From the NCBI GenBank assembly GCA_017538795.1, contig JAFYIE010000079.1, positions 82,918 through 146,917 on the forward strand: a stretch of 64,000 nt of DNA. The letters are read 5' to 3'. The stretch is from Bacteroidales bacterium (GTDB lineage Bacteria; Bacteroidota; Bacteroidia; Bacteroidales; F082). Both the position numbers and the translations under genes were made by a program. This document shows, one piece after another, positions 1-9,972 of this stretch; the stretch's first letter is position 1, and every line of letters starts with the position of its first letter. Below the pieces are notes generated by a model. That model ran no database searches. It was not told the origin of the DNA and saw only the letters and a list, made by a program, of their open reading frames with translations.

Positions 1-2
1 GT

Positions 3-863
3 GTCATCACATCAATAGCCGTAACGCTATTCATAGTGTCACCTTTCATCTGGGCCATGGCCTTCAAATACAAAATATCTCTCACAAACTCAAAGCTGAT
101 AACGAAAAACAAATTCGAACATCATGTCATCGTCTTTATCTTCGTTTTGAGATATATAATAGCCATAATAGTTATCACATCAATAATTCGACATTTCATA
201 AGCATCAACATATTTGGAGCTTTGGGAATAGCTTTCGCTGTCTCTCTGATACTCGCTATCTCAAACGGAATCATGAAATTCTATGACAGAATAGAGAAAA
301 ATTTCATGGAAAACCTCAACAAACGTCAGAAACAGGCGTCATTCATCATTCCGGAAGTGCTCCAACAGAATTTCCATCTCGAAAAAGTGACAGTCAGCCC
401 GTTGAGTCAGGTTGTCGGAAAACAGCTGAAAGATACCGTGTTCCGCAGCAAATACAAAGTCAGCGTCGTGTGCATCGAGAGAGGCAAGAACATCTACGAC
501 CTTCCCGATAAAGACATGGCTTTCTATCCTTACGACATCGTGACTCTGGTCGGATGCGACGAAAACATAAACAAAGTGAAACCTATCATAGAAGTCGAGG
601 ACACCGAACTGATTCGCGAGCGTGTGGCGCATAAGATGAATCTTCATTTCGTCACAATATCCGAAAGAAGCCCGCTGTGCCATGTCTCGCTTCTCAACTC
701 AATGTTCAAAGACAAATACGACGCAATGGTAATCGCGATACAAAGAGGCAGCGATTACATATTAAGTCCTTCAGCCTCAACCATTTTCCACGACAAAGAC
801 ATTATTTGGTTCGTGAGTTCAAATGACGCGGCAAAAATGATAAAACAAAAAGAAGAAATATAA
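3..863 (+). CDS. cation/proton antiporter, C-terminal part (cut by window edge)
   Basis: The reading frame is open to the left edge of the window, so this is the last 286 residues of a longer protein. It begins inside a membrane helix, has a further hydrophobic stretch near residues 45-80, and then carries two TrkA-C (RCK_C) like domains at roughly residues 120-200 and 205-280; these usually bind a ligand and gate K+ or Na+ transport. The arrangement fits a CPA-type monovalent cation:proton antiporter with a cytosolic tail of two TrkA-C domains, a form common in Bacteroidetes. The transported ion cannot be told from this part. A GTG at 36 is only the first start-like codon in the visible frame. 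The C25 protease gene follows after 17 bp, so the two are probably co-transcribed. Confidence 0.78.
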   Translation, partial: VITSIAVTLFIVSPFIWAMAFKYKISLTNSKLITKNKFEHHVIVFIFVLRYIIAIIVITSIIRHFISINIFGALGIAFAVSLILAISNGIMKFYDRIEKNFMENLNKRQKQASFIIPEVLQQNFHLEKVTVSPLSQVVGKQLKDTVFRSKYKVSVVCIERGKNIYDLPDKDMAFYPYDIVTLVGCDENINKVKPIIEVEDTELIRERVAHKMNLHFVTISERSPLCHVSLLNSMFKDKYDAMVIAIQRGSDYILSPSASTIFHDKDIIWFVSSNDAAKMIKQKEEI

Positions 864-880
864 AATTTAACCATTTCCAT

Positions 881-3800
881 ATGAAAACAACATCTCTTTT
901 CTCAAAGATAATAATCTCGGCGGTAATACTGTTCTCGTCATTCACGGCGTTAGCACAGAGCTTCGAGATTGTGAACAGCAACCGCTCCAACCTCGAGTTG
1001 AGCCTCACCATTGACAAATTCTCTCTCGAGAACACAAGTAAAAGCGGTATCGACGGACAAACAATCGTGCTCAGCGGCATTTTCCTACCCAACCAAGCCG
1101 GAATGCCCGACTTGCCTGTAGTCTCAAGCTATGTGGCGATTCCAAGAGGCGCTAATGTAGTTTTAAACGTCAAAAATCAGGTGACTGAGACTGTCTCAGG
1201 CGTCGAGCTCATGCCTGCGCCAGAGCTGCCGTTAGACGACGACAAAAGCCCGATGAAATACTATCGCGACGCGACGGTTTATTCAACCGACGCCTTCTAC
1301 CCTGCCAACCCTATTATAGCGTCAGAACCGATGAAAATCCGCGACGTGGACGTTGTCATCGTCAGCGTGACACCCTTCCAATATAACCCTGTCACAAAAG
1401 AACTTGTTGTGACAAGACAACTCAACCTTGAAGTCGTTTTTGAAGGTGGCAACGGCAATTTCGGTGGTGATCCGCGCTATCGCAGCACCGCCTGGGATCA
1501 TATCATCCGCGACATGGTCATCAACGAGAGCATCCTGCCCGACGCTGATTATAAGAACTTTATAAAAGAAGCGGTGCAACGTCGTGACACTGGCTGCGAA
1601 TATCTCATCATCACTCCCGACAACGATGATTTCATCCAACTTGCCGACTCCATCAAGCTTTTCCGTAACCAGCAAGGCATCCTCACCGATGTCGTTACAG
1701 TGACTGAATGCGGCGGCAACAGCCAAAGCGCTATCCGTAGCTACATTCAGAACGCCTACAACAACTGGGACATCCCTGTCTCAGCGGTGCTCATCCTCGG
1801 CGACCATAACACTGACGGCACTCAAGGCGTGGTTTCGTACACTATGAACAACCACCCAGGCGACGGCAACCCATACATCTCCGATAATAAATACGGCGAC
1901 ATGAACAACAACCATCTTCCGGATGTCGTCATCGGACGTATCACGGGGCGTAACTATGACGAGCTTTACCACATGATTAACAAGGACTTACAGTACGAGC
2001 GTCATCCTTCAACTAATCCGCGTTTCTATGATAAGCCTATCACAGCCATGGGATTCCAGCTCGAACGTTGGTTCCAGCTCTGCTCTGAGATAGTCAACGG
2101 ATTCTGGGAATATGAGTTAGGCAAACACCCTGTGCGCGCCAACGCCATTTACCAAGGCACACCTGGCAGCAGATGGTCGTCGGCCGAACGCACCAACACT
2201 ATCGTCAACTACTTCGGTCCTAACGGTTTAGGTTATATTCCACAAAACATGTCGCACCTCACCGAATGGGATGCCACATGGCAGTTTATCAACGAAAACA
2301 TCAACGCCGGCGCGTTCATCATCCAGCACCGCGACCACGGAGCCGAGGAGCTGTGGGGCGAGCCGTCATATTCTATAAGCAGCATCAACCGTCTCGTCAA
2401 TCCCGACCTGACATTTGTGATGTCGAACAACTGCCTCACAGGAAGGTTCAACTACGGCGGCGTCAACGGGACATGCTTCGCCGAGGCATTCCACCGTCAT
2501 CAATACGGCGCGCTGGGTCTTGTAGCAGCGACAGAGGTGTCGTACTCTTTCGTCAACGACGTGTACGTCTGGGGAGCCTACGACAACATGTGGCCTAATT
2601 TCATGCCGACATTCGGCACGCACCACCCTACAGATTTTGTCTTGCCCGCCTACGCTAACGCCTCAGGAAAATACTTCCTGCAACAGTCGAACTGGACTGG
2701 CGAAAGTGTCAAGGAAATAACATATTATCTCTTCCATCATCATGGCGACGTGTATATGAATCTTTATACCGAGATGCCTCAAAATCTTGATGTAACAATG
2801 CTTCCTGTCGTCGTTGAAGGCGCCACACAATATCAGATAACAGCGACTGAAAATGCTACAATCTGCTTATCAAACAACGGCACAATCATTGGTTTAGCCA
2901 CTGCCACAGGTCAACCGCAGACAATAGAGATAGCGCCACAAGCCATTGGTGACGAAGTGCTTTTGACAGTCACAAAACAAGATTATTACAGATACACCAA
3001 GAAAATCTCTGTCATCCCAAATGAAGGCCCTTACCTAATCTTCAGCAGCTACGAATTGAATGGTTCCGACAACGACCAACTCGATTTTAACGAAGAAACC
3101 GGGTTAAATATCGCTATTCACAATGTCGGTTTCGAAAACATACAAAATGTGAACGTTGAGTTGACGACAGACTCTCCTTATGTGCAAATCAATTCTGTTT
3201 CAACGACTTACGAATCACTCAACGTGAATGAGATTGTGACTAAAAACAACGCTTTCGCGATAAAAGTAAGCGACGACGTTCCTGACCAGACAAAGATAAA
3301 CTTCCACCTTAGCATGAGCAACGGAAGTCATTCATTTACAGACGATTTCATTATCATAGCCAATGCCCCTGTGTTTAAAATCACGCATTTCAACATTAAA
3401 GACGCTAACGGAAACCCGATCGACAGACTTTATAAAGGCGAAACGTCACAACTAACGTTTACCGTTAATAATAAGGGACATAGCAACAGCAACAGTGTAA
3501 ATCACAACTTCCTTATCGATGCACCTATCATCATTTATGAAGAGCAGACGATAACGACCGACGGAATCGCCGCCAACGACAGCATCGACGTGACTTTCAC
3601 AGTAACAGTATCAGAAAGTTCTCCAGACGGTGCTATTCTTGACGATAACCTGAGAGTGACATCAAACGGCTATATCGAACAATACCAATCAAGCATACCT
3701 CTTGGAAATTGTATCGAAAACTTTGAGAATGAAACACTTAACCAATTATTCCAATGGAGTAATTCAGGCGCTTCACCATGGTTTAAGGATGAAAACGACC

Positions 3801-4369
3801 CATACGAAGGCAACTATTGTTTCACAGGTGTATCTTCTGAAACGGGTACCACATCAAAGATAGCGTTAGTTGTTGAAACTGAAATAGACGATATCGTTTC
3901 ATTCTACTATAAAGGCTCTGTAAACGCCGCCGATGTTTTTGAATTTACATTGGACACCGAGAAATTCACTTTATCAGGCAACGAATGGCAGTATTTCGTA
4001 CAACCACTTAAAATAGGCAAGCACCTATTGAGATGGACATTCTCAAGAAAAAGTAACTCCAACGAAGGCTCAGCTTCAATTGACCTCATAAAACTGCCTC
4101 CGATGCATGTCGAAATCACTGACGTTGAAGAAGTTATAGAAAAAAACAATACCATTACCGTATATCCTAATCCGGGAAAGAACGAGTTGAATATAATAAC
4201 ACCAGAAAACAATTTCTCAAAGCTGCAAATCTTTGATTTCCAAGGCAGAATGATTCTTGAAAAAGAAATTGACAGCGATATTATGACTATCAACACCGAG
4301 AATTGGGCGACAGGATTGTATTTCTGGAAGGTGGGTAACGAAACAGGAAAATGGCTAAAATCAAGATAA
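881..4369 (+). CDS. Peptidase C25 (gingipain-like) protein with T9SS sorting domain
   Basis: A 1162-residue secreted protein. It has a signal peptide (hydrophobic core at about residues 8-22, ending ALAQS), a pro-region, and a C25 cysteine peptidase domain at about residues 220-620. The candidate catalytic pair is the His in HRDHG (residues 483-487) and Cys518 in the motif SNNC. Ig-like segments follow, and the last 75 residues form a type A T9SS sorting domain starting at VYPNPG. By family knowledge such proteins cross the outer membrane through T9SS, lose this tail and are attached to the surface or released. Cleavage specificity (Arg or Lys type) cannot be read from the sequence. Its last 19 bases overlap the start of nqrA, an unusual neighbour for a surface protease. 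Confidence 0.88.
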   Translation: MKTTSLFSKIIISAVILFSSFTALAQSFEIVNSNRSNLELSLTIDKFSLENTSKSGIDGQTIVLSGIFLPNQAGMPDLPVVSSYVAIPRGANVVLNVKNQVTETVSGVELMPAPELPLDDDKSPMKYYRDATVYSTDAFYPANPIIASEPMKIRDVDVVIVSVTPFQYNPVTKELVVTRQLNLEVVFEGGNGNFGGDPRYRSTAWDHIIRDMVINESILPDADYKNFIKEAVQRRDTGCEYLIITPDNDDFIQLADSIKLFRNQQGILTDVVTVTECGGNSQSAIRSYIQNAYNNWDIPVSAVLILGDHNTDGTQGVVSYTMNNHPGDGNPYISDNKYGDMNNNHLPDVVIGRITGRNYDELYHMINKDLQYERHPSTNPRFYDKPITAMGFQLERWFQLCSEIVNGFWEYELGKHPVRANAIYQGTPGSRWSSAERTNTIVNYFGPNGLGYIPQNMSHLTEWDATWQFINENINAGAFIIQHRDHGAEELWGEPSYSISSINRLVNPDLTFVMSNNCLTGRFNYGGVNGTCFAEAFHRHQYGALGLVAATEVSYSFVNDVYVWGAYDNMWPNFMPTFGTHHPTDFVLPAYANASGKYFLQQSNWTGESVKEITYYLFHHHGDVYMNLYTEMPQNLDVTMLPVVVEGATQYQITATENATICLSNNGTIIGLATATGQPQTIEIAPQAIGDEVLLTVTKQDYYRYTKKISVIPNEGPYLIFSSYELNGSDNDQLDFNEETGLNIAIHNVGFENIQNVNVELTTDSPYVQINSVSTTYESLNVNEIVTKNNAFAIKVSDDVPDQTKINFHLSMSNGSHSFTDDFIIIANAPVFKITHFNIKDANGNPIDRLYKGETSQLTFTVNNKGHSNSNSVNHNFLIDAPIIIYEEQTITTDGIAANDSIDVTFTVTVSESSPDGAILDDNLRVTSNGYIEQYQSSIPLGNCIENFENETLNQLFQWSNSGASPWFKDENDPYEGNYCFTGVSSETGTTSKIALVVETEIDDIVSFYYKGSVNAADVFEFTLDTEKFTLSGNEWQYFVQPLKIGKHLLRWTFSRKSNSNEGSASIDLIKLPPMHVEITDVEEVIEKNNTITVYPNPGKNELNIITPENNFSKLQIFDFQGRMILEKEIDSDIMTINTENWATGLYFWKVGNETGKWLKSR

Positions 4370-5676
4370 GAAAAGGTAAGGATATCCGTCTCGCAGGCAT
4401 GCCCTCGAAACATCTCGAATGCTTCGAGCCAACGTCTTGTGCCATAAAACCCACTGATTTCATTGGCGTCTTACCGAAACTGCACGTTGAGGAAGGCGAT
4501 ACAGTGAAAGTTGGTTCAGTGCTGTTTCATGACAAAAACAACGAGAACATAGTTTTCACCTCCCCCGTCTCAGGGACGGTAAAAGCCATCGTCAGAGGCG
4601 AGAAACGCGCAATTTTGGAAGTCATAGTTGAATCCGACGGCAAAAACGAAGCCATCGATTTCGGTGCAGCAAATTCATCAGAATTATCACGCAACGAATT
4701 GATCGACAAAATGTTACAAAGCGGCGTCTGGCCAATGCTGCGCCAGCGCCCGTTTGCAACCATAGCCAACCCAAACGATAGGCCGAAACATATTTTCATC
4801 TCGATGTTCGACACCGCGCCGTTGGCACCCGATAACGATTATATCATTTCGGAGATGTCCCAGGAAACGTCTCTACAAATGGGAGTCAACGTTCTGTCGA
4901 AACTGACCGACGGCAACGTCTATATCAACATAAACACCAGTTCAACGACATGTAGAGACGCGATTAATCGCATCTCTACGATGGAATCAATTGATGGACA
5001 CGCTAACAATATTGTGGTAATCGAATTTGAAGGTCCCCACCCTGCCGGCAACGTCGGGACGCAAATCAACGCCATCTCGCCGATAAACAAAGGCGAAATC
5101 GTGTGGTACTGCTATCCGCAGGACGTCATCACCATCGGAAACCTGTTCCTGACAGGCAAATACGACAGCACACGTATCATCGCGACGACAGGCTCGGCGG
5201 TGAAAGACCCGCATTATTACAAAACAAAAATCGGAGCCGACATCACACCTATATTAAATATAGATGAAAACTCACGCGTTATCAGCGGTAACGTGCTGAC
5301 AGGGACAAACATCACCAACGACGGGTACCTTTGTTTCCACGACACACAGGTCACGGTGATACCCGAAGGCAACGAATATAAGCTTTTCGGTTGGTTACTG
5401 CCGATAACAAAGCGTTTCACCAACACAAACACCAAAGGCGACACCCGCCCGTACATAATGACTGGCGAGTTTGAACGCGTGTTTCCATTTGACATCTACC
5501 CGATGCAGCTCATCAAGGCTTGCCTTATCAAAGACATCGACCAGATGGAGGAACTCGGCATCTATGAGGTTGACGCTGAAGACTTTGCGCTTTGTGAAGT
5601 CATCGACCCGTCAAAGACTTCGATACAACAAATTATTCGCAAAGGACTTGAATTTATCAGAAAGGAAACGAACTAA
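4351..5676 (+). CDS. nqrA: Na+-translocating NADH:quinone reductase subunit A
   Basis: A 441-residue protein of normal NqrA length. It opens with the typical beginning KIRKGKDIRLAG and a lipoyl/RnfC-like barrel (about residues 35-100, with VEEGDTVKVG) followed by the SLBB-type C-terminal half. NqrA is the cytoplasm-facing peripheral subunit of the Na+-pumping NQR complex, which oxidises NADH, reduces quinone and exports Na+. The start at 4351 lies inside the end of the C25 protease gene; the next Met is 16 codons downstream and would remove the conserved N terminus, so the overlapping start is preferred. Its stop codon shares one base with the nqrB start (TAATG), which suggests translational coupling. 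Confidence 0.95.
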   Translation: MAKIKIRKGKDIRLAGMPSKHLECFEPTSCAIKPTDFIGVLPKLHVEEGDTVKVGSVLFHDKNNENIVFTSPVSGTVKAIVRGEKRAILEVIVESDGKNEAIDFGAANSSELSRNELIDKMLQSGVWPMLRQRPFATIANPNDRPKHIFISMFDTAPLAPDNDYIISEMSQETSLQMGVNVLSKLTDGNVYININTSSTTCRDAINRISTMESIDGHANNIVVIEFEGPHPAGNVGTQINAISPINKGEIVWYCYPQDVITIGNLFLTGKYDSTRIIATTGSAVKDPHYYKTKIGADITPILNIDENSRVISGNVLTGTNITNDGYLCFHDTQVTVIPEGNEYKLFGWLLPITKRFTNTNTKGDTRPYIMTGEFERVFPFDIYPMQLIKACLIKDIDQMEELGIYEVDAEDFALCEVIDPSKTSIQQIIRKGLEFIRKETN

Positions 5677-6782
5677 TGGGACTCAGGAAATATATCGATA
5701 AAATCAAGCCAAACTTCGAAGAAAACGGTAAATTCGCCAAGTTTCACTCGACTTTCGAGGCGTTTGAGACGTTTCTTTACACACCTAACCGAGTGACGAG
5801 CTGCGGCGCTCACATCCGCGACAGCGTCGACATGAAACGTAACATGATTTCGGTGCTCATCGCGCTCATCCCATGCTTTTTGTTCGGGACATGGAACATC
5901 GGTTACCAGCACTTTCTTTCACTTGGTGAAAGCGTAACGTTCTGGCAGACATTCGGTTACGGACTTTTAAAGATAATCCCTTTATATTTAGTCAGCTACA
6001 TTGTCGGCCTGGCTATTGAGTTCACTTTTGCTGAAATCAGGCACGAGGAAGTCAACGAAGGCTATTTTGTGACTGGATTTCTCATCCCACTCATCATGCC
6101 TGTCGAAGTACCGCTCTGGATGCTTGCGATAGCCGTGGCTTTCGCTGTAATCATTGGAAAAGAGGTTTTTGGAGGCAGCGGCATGAATGTGGTAAACCCA
6201 GCGTTGCTGGCGCGCGCGTTCCTGTTTTTTTCATACCCTTCAAAAATGACAGGTATTGACGCTTACAGCGGTGCAACGCCTCTTGGCACTATTTTCAACG
6301 GAGGAAGTGTGAACGAACTGCCGAGTCTGATGGATATGTTTGTCGGGACTATCCCAGGCAGCATCGGTGAGACATCGAAAATAGCAATTTTAATTGGAGC
6401 ATTATTCCTGATAATCAATGGAATACTAAGCTTGAGAATCATAATCTCAACATTCATCGGAGCGATAGCAATGAGTCTGTTAATTTCTGATATCCCGTTT
6501 TATTACCATCTATTGATGGGCGGATTCCTGTTTGGAACATTCTTCATGGCTACCGACCCAGTGACAGCGGCACAAACTAACATCGGAAAATGGATTTACG
6601 GATTCCTCATCGGAGCGATAGCGATACTGATTCGTGTAGCAAATCCCGGCTATCCTGAAGGCATGATGCTCGCGATACTGTTGATGAACGTCTTCGCGCC
6701 TCTCATCGACTGGTGTGTGGTGGCATGCAACATCCGCAAACGTAAAAAACGCTGGGCTGCAGCAGAAAGGAGCGCTAAATGA
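5676..6782 (+). CDS. nqrB: Na+-translocating NADH:quinone reductase subunit B
   Basis: A 368-residue integral membrane protein with about ten helices, of the NqrB/RnfD family. The covalent-FMN motif SGAT is present (Ser198-Gly199-Ala200-Thr201), so Thr201 is the predicted attachment site for the phosphoester-linked FMN placed there by ApbE; no apbE gene lies in this window. The conserved stretch GMNVVNPALLARAF precedes the motif. NqrB takes part in the Na+-coupled electron path. It overlaps nqrA by 1 bp and nqrC by 4 bp. Confidence 0.95.
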   Translation: MGLRKYIDKIKPNFEENGKFAKFHSTFEAFETFLYTPNRVTSCGAHIRDSVDMKRNMISVLIALIPCFLFGTWNIGYQHFLSLGESVTFWQTFGYGLLKIIPLYLVSYIVGLAIEFTFAEIRHEEVNEGYFVTGFLIPLIMPVEVPLWMLAIAVAFAVIIGKEVFGGSGMNVVNPALLARAFLFFSYPSKMTGIDAYSGATPLGTIFNGGSVNELPSLMDMFVGTIPGSIGETSKIAILIGALFLIINGILSLRIIISTFIGAIAMSLLISDIPFYYHLLMGGFLFGTFFMATDPVTAAQTNIGKWIYGFLIGAIAILIRVANPGYPEGMMLAILLMNVFAPLIDWCVVACNIRKRKKRWAAAERSAK

Positions 6783-7333
6783 GTGACCGTTATATCTTCC
6801 GTTACATCATTATCCTCGTGGCGATAGTGTCGGTGCTTCTGTCGGCGACGGCGATGTGGCTACAGCCATATCAGAAACGCAACGAGCTCAACGAGAAGCG
6901 CATCAACATCCTGAAAGCGGCGGGAATAAGTGGAATCACCAATAAAAATGCCGAGCAGTTGTTCAAGCAACATTGCACCGCAAAACATGACGGCGAGCTA
7001 CCTTATTATATTATAGACGGGCAAGTTACCGTAATTCCGATGCACGGCAACGGACTTTGGGGTCCGATTTGGGGTTATATCGGCATAGCCGCTGACGGGA
7101 AAACCGTCGTTGGAGCTGTCTTCGACCATAAATCGGAAACACCAGGGTTGGGAGCGGAAATCACTACCGAAAATTATCAAAATCAATTTGAAGGAAGAAC
7201 TTTGATAAAAAACGACGACACCGTTTCTGTTGAAGTAGACGCGATAGCAGGCGCCACACGTACCTCAAAAGGCGTGGAAGAGATGATTGAAAGGACGTTG
7301 AATTTATATATACCTTATCTTGAACATGAGTAA
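6779..7333 (+). CDS. nqrC: Na+-translocating NADH:quinone reductase subunit C
   Basis: A 184-residue protein with one N-terminal membrane anchor (residues 7-28) and an extracytoplasmic FMN-binding domain. The covalent flavin motif AGATRTS is present, with Thr160 the predicted FMN acceptor for ApbE. The stretch [12 protein letters not shown], typical of the NqrC/RnfG family, lies near residues 86-97. It is shorter than the roughly 260-residue Vibrio NqrC because the loops between anchor and flavin domain are reduced, as I recall from other Bacteroidetes. It overlaps nqrB by 4 bp and nqrD by 8 bp. Confidence 0.93.
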   Translation: MSDRYIFRYIIILVAIVSVLLSATAMWLQPYQKRNELNEKRINILKAAGISGITNKNAEQLFKQHCTAKHDGELPYYIIDGQVTVIPMHGNGLWGPIWGYIGIAADGKTVVGAVFDHKSETPGLGAEITTENYQNQFEGRTLIKNDDTVSVEVDAIAGATRTSKGVEEMIERTLNLYIPYLEHE

Positions 7334-7931
7334 AAACTGGAATTTGATAACGGCTCCTTTGCGTAAGGCAAACCCGATCACAGTGCTGATTTTGGGTATC
7401 TGCTCCGCTTTGGCGGTCACGGCTAAACTCAAACCAGCAATCGTGATGGCACTCTCGGTGACGGTGGTGACTGCCTTGTCGAACCTCGTCATCTCATTGC
7501 TACGCAAGGGAATACCATCGAAGATACGTATCATAGTGCAGCTTATCATTGTCGCGACATTGGTAATCCTCGTCGACCAGTTTTTGAAGGCATTTATGTA
7601 CGACGTCAGCAAGCAACTCTCTGTGTTCGTGGGACTTATCATCACCAACTGCATAGTGATGGGTCGTTTGGAAGCCTTTGCGATGGCGCATAAACCTTGG
7701 GAATCGTTCCTCGACGGCATCGGCAACGGCCTCGGTTACGGCTCGATACTCGTCATAGTGGCGTTTGTCCGTGAGTTGTTCGGAAGCGGCACTTTGCTTG
7801 GCTACCAAGTCATCCCGCAAGGACTTTACGATTTCGGATATATGAACAACGGCCTCTTGATTTTACCTCCTATGGCGCTGATAATCATAGGAATAATCAT
7901 CTGGCTGCAAAAACCTGAGGAGGAAAAATGA
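7326..7931 (+). CDS. nqrD: Na+-translocating NADH:quinone reductase subunit D
   Basis: A 201-residue membrane protein of about six helices, of the NqrD/RnfE family. Conserved stretches include [16 protein letters not shown] and [10 protein letters not shown]. NqrD and NqrE form an inverted-topology pair in the membrane that holds an iron centre between them and helps carry electrons across the bilayer. I chose the ATG at 7326 (protein beginning MSKNWNLI), which overlaps the nqrC end by 8 bp; a TTG at 7320 would add only two residues. The nqrE start overlaps its stop by 4 bp. Confidence 0.93.
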   Translation: MSKNWNLITAPLRKANPITVLILGICSALAVTAKLKPAIVMALSVTVVTALSNLVISLLRKGIPSKIRIIVQLIIVATLVILVDQFLKAFMYDVSKQLSVFVGLIITNCIVMGRLEAFAMAHKPWESFLDGIGNGLGYGSILVIVAFVRELFGSGTLLGYQVIPQGLYDFGYMNNGLLILPPMALIIIGIIIWLQKPEEEK

Positions 7932-8545
7932 TGGATACTTTAGGTCTTTTCTTCCGCTCGATTTTCATCGACAACATGGTGTTCGCATATTTCCTCGGGA
8001 TGTGCTCTTTCCTCGCCGTCTCGAAAAATGTGAAGACGTCGTTTGGCCTCGGCATCGCCGTCACCTTCGTGCTGATCATCACGGTGCCAGTGAATTACCT
8101 TTTAGATAAATATATCCTTTCGGAAGGAGCTTTAGCATGGCTGAATCCTGCTTTTGCAGGCGTTTCGCTCGATTTTCTCAGCTTCATACTCTTCATTGCC
8201 ATTATCGCCGCCATAGTGCAGATTTTGGAGATGGTGATTGAGAAATACAGCCCTTCGCTTTACAATTCTTTGGGAATTTTCCTCCCTCTGATAGCTGTCA
8301 ACTGCGCCATTTTAGGAGCGAGTCTCTTTATGCAGGAAAAAGATTTCACCTCTGTAGGTCAGTCACTTGCATACGGATTCGGTTCAGGCATCGGTTGGCT
8401 TCTCGCCATCGTCGGGATAGCAGCCATCAGGGAGAAAATAAGATATTCAAAGATACCAAAACGCTTGCAAGGAACAGGTATCGCATTCATTATCACAGGT
8501 TTAATGGGAATAGCTTTCATGGCGTTCCTCGGAATTAGTTTGTAA
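7928..8545 (+). CDS. nqrE: Na+-translocating NADH:quinone reductase subunit E
   Basis: A 205-residue membrane protein of six helices, of the NqrE/RnfA family. The N-terminal stretch [20 protein letters not shown] and the mid-protein [11 protein letters not shown] are characteristic; the Cys in each are the expected ligands of the iron centre shared with NqrD. Two adjacent Met codons (7928 and 7931) are possible starts; the first gives an ATGA overlap with the nqrD stop. nqrF begins 1 bp after the stop. Confidence 0.94.
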   Translation: MMDTLGLFFRSIFIDNMVFAYFLGMCSFLAVSKNVKTSFGLGIAVTFVLIITVPVNYLLDKYILSEGALAWLNPAFAGVSLDFLSFILFIAIIAAIVQILEMVIEKYSPSLYNSLGIFLPLIAVNCAILGASLFMQEKDFTSVGQSLAYGFGSGIGWLLAIVGIAAIREKIRYSKIPKRLQGTGIAFIITGLMGIAFMAFLGISL

Positions 8546-8546
8546 C

Positions 8547-9791
8547 ATGAGCAGTCAGTACATCATATTAACCAGCGTCATCGTTTTTCTCATCGCGGTG
8601 TTGATTCCTGTGGCGATTCTTATCATCGTCAAGAAAAGACTCTCGCCTAAGGGGAATGTAAAGATCAGCATCAACGGCGAGCGCGAACTTGATGTAAAAC
8701 CTGGCAACTCATTGCTTCAGACCCTCGCCGAGGAGCAGATTTTCCTGCCATCGGCATGCGGCGGAAAAGGCAACTGCGGAATGTGCAAATGTCAGGTTCT
8801 CGAAGGCGGAGGCAGCATCTTATCTACTGAAAAAGGCTTTTTCAGTCACAAAGAGCAACTCGACCATTGGAGGTTGGGCTGTCAGGTTAAAGTACGCGAA
8901 AACCTTAAGATACATATCAATCCGCAGATCTTCGGCATCAAGAAATACGAATGCACGGTCGTCAGCAACCGTAACGTCGCCACCTTCATCAAGGAGTTTG
9001 TGGTGAGACTGCCTGAAGGCGAGCATCTCGATTTCCTCTCAGGCGGCTACATCCAGATTGACGTGCCGAAATGCGATGTCAGATACAGCGACATCAATGT
9101 TGACGAGGAATATCGCAAAGACTGGGAGAAGTTCCATATGTTCGACCTCGTGATGCGTAACTCAGAGCCTCAATTCAGGGCTTATTCCATGGCTAACCAT
9201 CCTGCGGAGAACAACATCATCATGCTCAACGTGCGCATCGCCACGCCGCCGTTCGATAGGAAAAACGGCGGTTTCATGAAAGTCAACCCTGGCGTGTGTT
9301 CTTCCTATATATATTCGCTGAAACCTGGCGACAAAGTGACCATCAGCGGGCCATATGGCGAGTTCCATATCAAAGACACTCAAAATGAGATAATCTTTAT
9401 CGGCGGCGGCGCTGGCATGGCTCCAATGCGTTCGCACATCCTCGACCTATTCCTCACCAAACACACACAAAGAAAAGTGTCATATTGGTACGGCGGGCGT
9501 TCGTTACGTGAGCTTTTCTATATCGACGACTTCAAGAAGATTGAAGCCGATAATCCTAACTTCAAATTCAACATAGCGCTGTCGGCACCGCTTCTTGAGG
9601 ACAACTGGAACGGTTATGTAGGCAATATTCACGAAGTTTTATTCGAAAACTACCTCAAAAAACACAAAGAACCCGAAGAAATCGAGTATTATTTATGCGG
9701 TCCGCCGATGATGACGCAGGCTGTACTGACGATGCTCGACAACTTGGGCGTGCCGGAAGAGAATATACTTTTCGACGATTTTGGTGCTTAA
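8547..9791 (+). CDS. nqrF: Na+-translocating NADH:quinone reductase subunit F (NADH dehydrogenase)
   Basis: A 414-residue protein and the electron entry point of NQR. An N-terminal membrane anchor (residues 5-27) is followed by a 2Fe-2S ferredoxin domain with ligands Cys71, Cys77, Cys80 and Cys112. Then come an FAD domain (RAYSMANHP) and an NADH domain (GGGAGMAPMRS and CGPPMM). All the motifs needed for NADH oxidation and transfer through FAD and 2Fe-2S are present, so the complex looks functional. It is the last gene of the nqr cluster; a 181-bp intergenic region with repeats follows. Confidence 0.96.
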   Translation: MSSQYIILTSVIVFLIAVLIPVAILIIVKKRLSPKGNVKISINGERELDVKPGNSLLQTLAEEQIFLPSACGGKGNCGMCKCQVLEGGGSILSTEKGFFSHKEQLDHWRLGCQVKVRENLKIHINPQIFGIKKYECTVVSNRNVATFIKEFVVRLPEGEHLDFLSGGYIQIDVPKCDVRYSDINVDEEYRKDWEKFHMFDLVMRNSEPQFRAYSMANHPAENNIIMLNVRIATPPFDRKNGGFMKVNPGVCSSYIYSLKPGDKVTISGPYGEFHIKDTQNEIIFIGGGAGMAPMRSHILDLFLTKHTQRKVSYWYGGRSLRELFYIDDFKKIEADNPNFKFNIALSAPLLEDNWNGYVGNIHEVLFENYLKKHKEPEEIEYYLCGPPMMTQAVLTMLDNLGVPEENILFDDFGA

Positions 9792-9792
9792 A

Positions 9793-9920
9793 TTTCACCC
9801 CAAAGAATAAATTTTTCACCCCTAAAAACGCATAAAAAATTTTCATTCACCCCTAAAAACGGCACTTTCACCCCCAAAATGGGCACTTTTAACCCATTTT
9901 TCACCCCATTCATCCCTAAA
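9793..9920 (+). repeat. direct repeats of a TTTCACCCC(T)AAAA unit
   Basis: The gap between nqrF and the acyl-CoA ligase holds about five or six degenerate copies of a unit like TTTCACCCCTAAAAAC, at 9793, 9814, 9846, 9866, 9887 (weak) and 9898. Several successive copies are about 20-21 bp apart, close to two helical turns. The last copy lies just upstream of a -7 promoter box at 9945. This could be a repeated regulator-binding array or a decayed repeat; sequence alone does not decide. Confidence 0.6.
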
Positions 9921-9944
9921 TTTTTTTTGGGTTAAAAATAATAG

Positions 9945-9952
9945 TATTTTTG
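9945..9952 (+). promoter_or_regulatory. promoter -7 box of the acyl-CoA ligase gene
   Basis: TATTTTTG matches the Bacteroidetes -7 consensus TAnnTTTG and ends 20 bp before the start codon. A TTTG lies at 9926-9929, but its 15-bp spacing is shorter than the usual 19, so only the -7 part is convincing. Confidence 0.55.
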
Positions 9953-9972
9953 CACCATTAAAGATTAATTGA

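Noticed and set aside
7320-7325. TTG start two codons upstream of the nqrD ATG
   Set aside because: The ATG at 7326 gives the expected N terminus; nothing favours the TTG.
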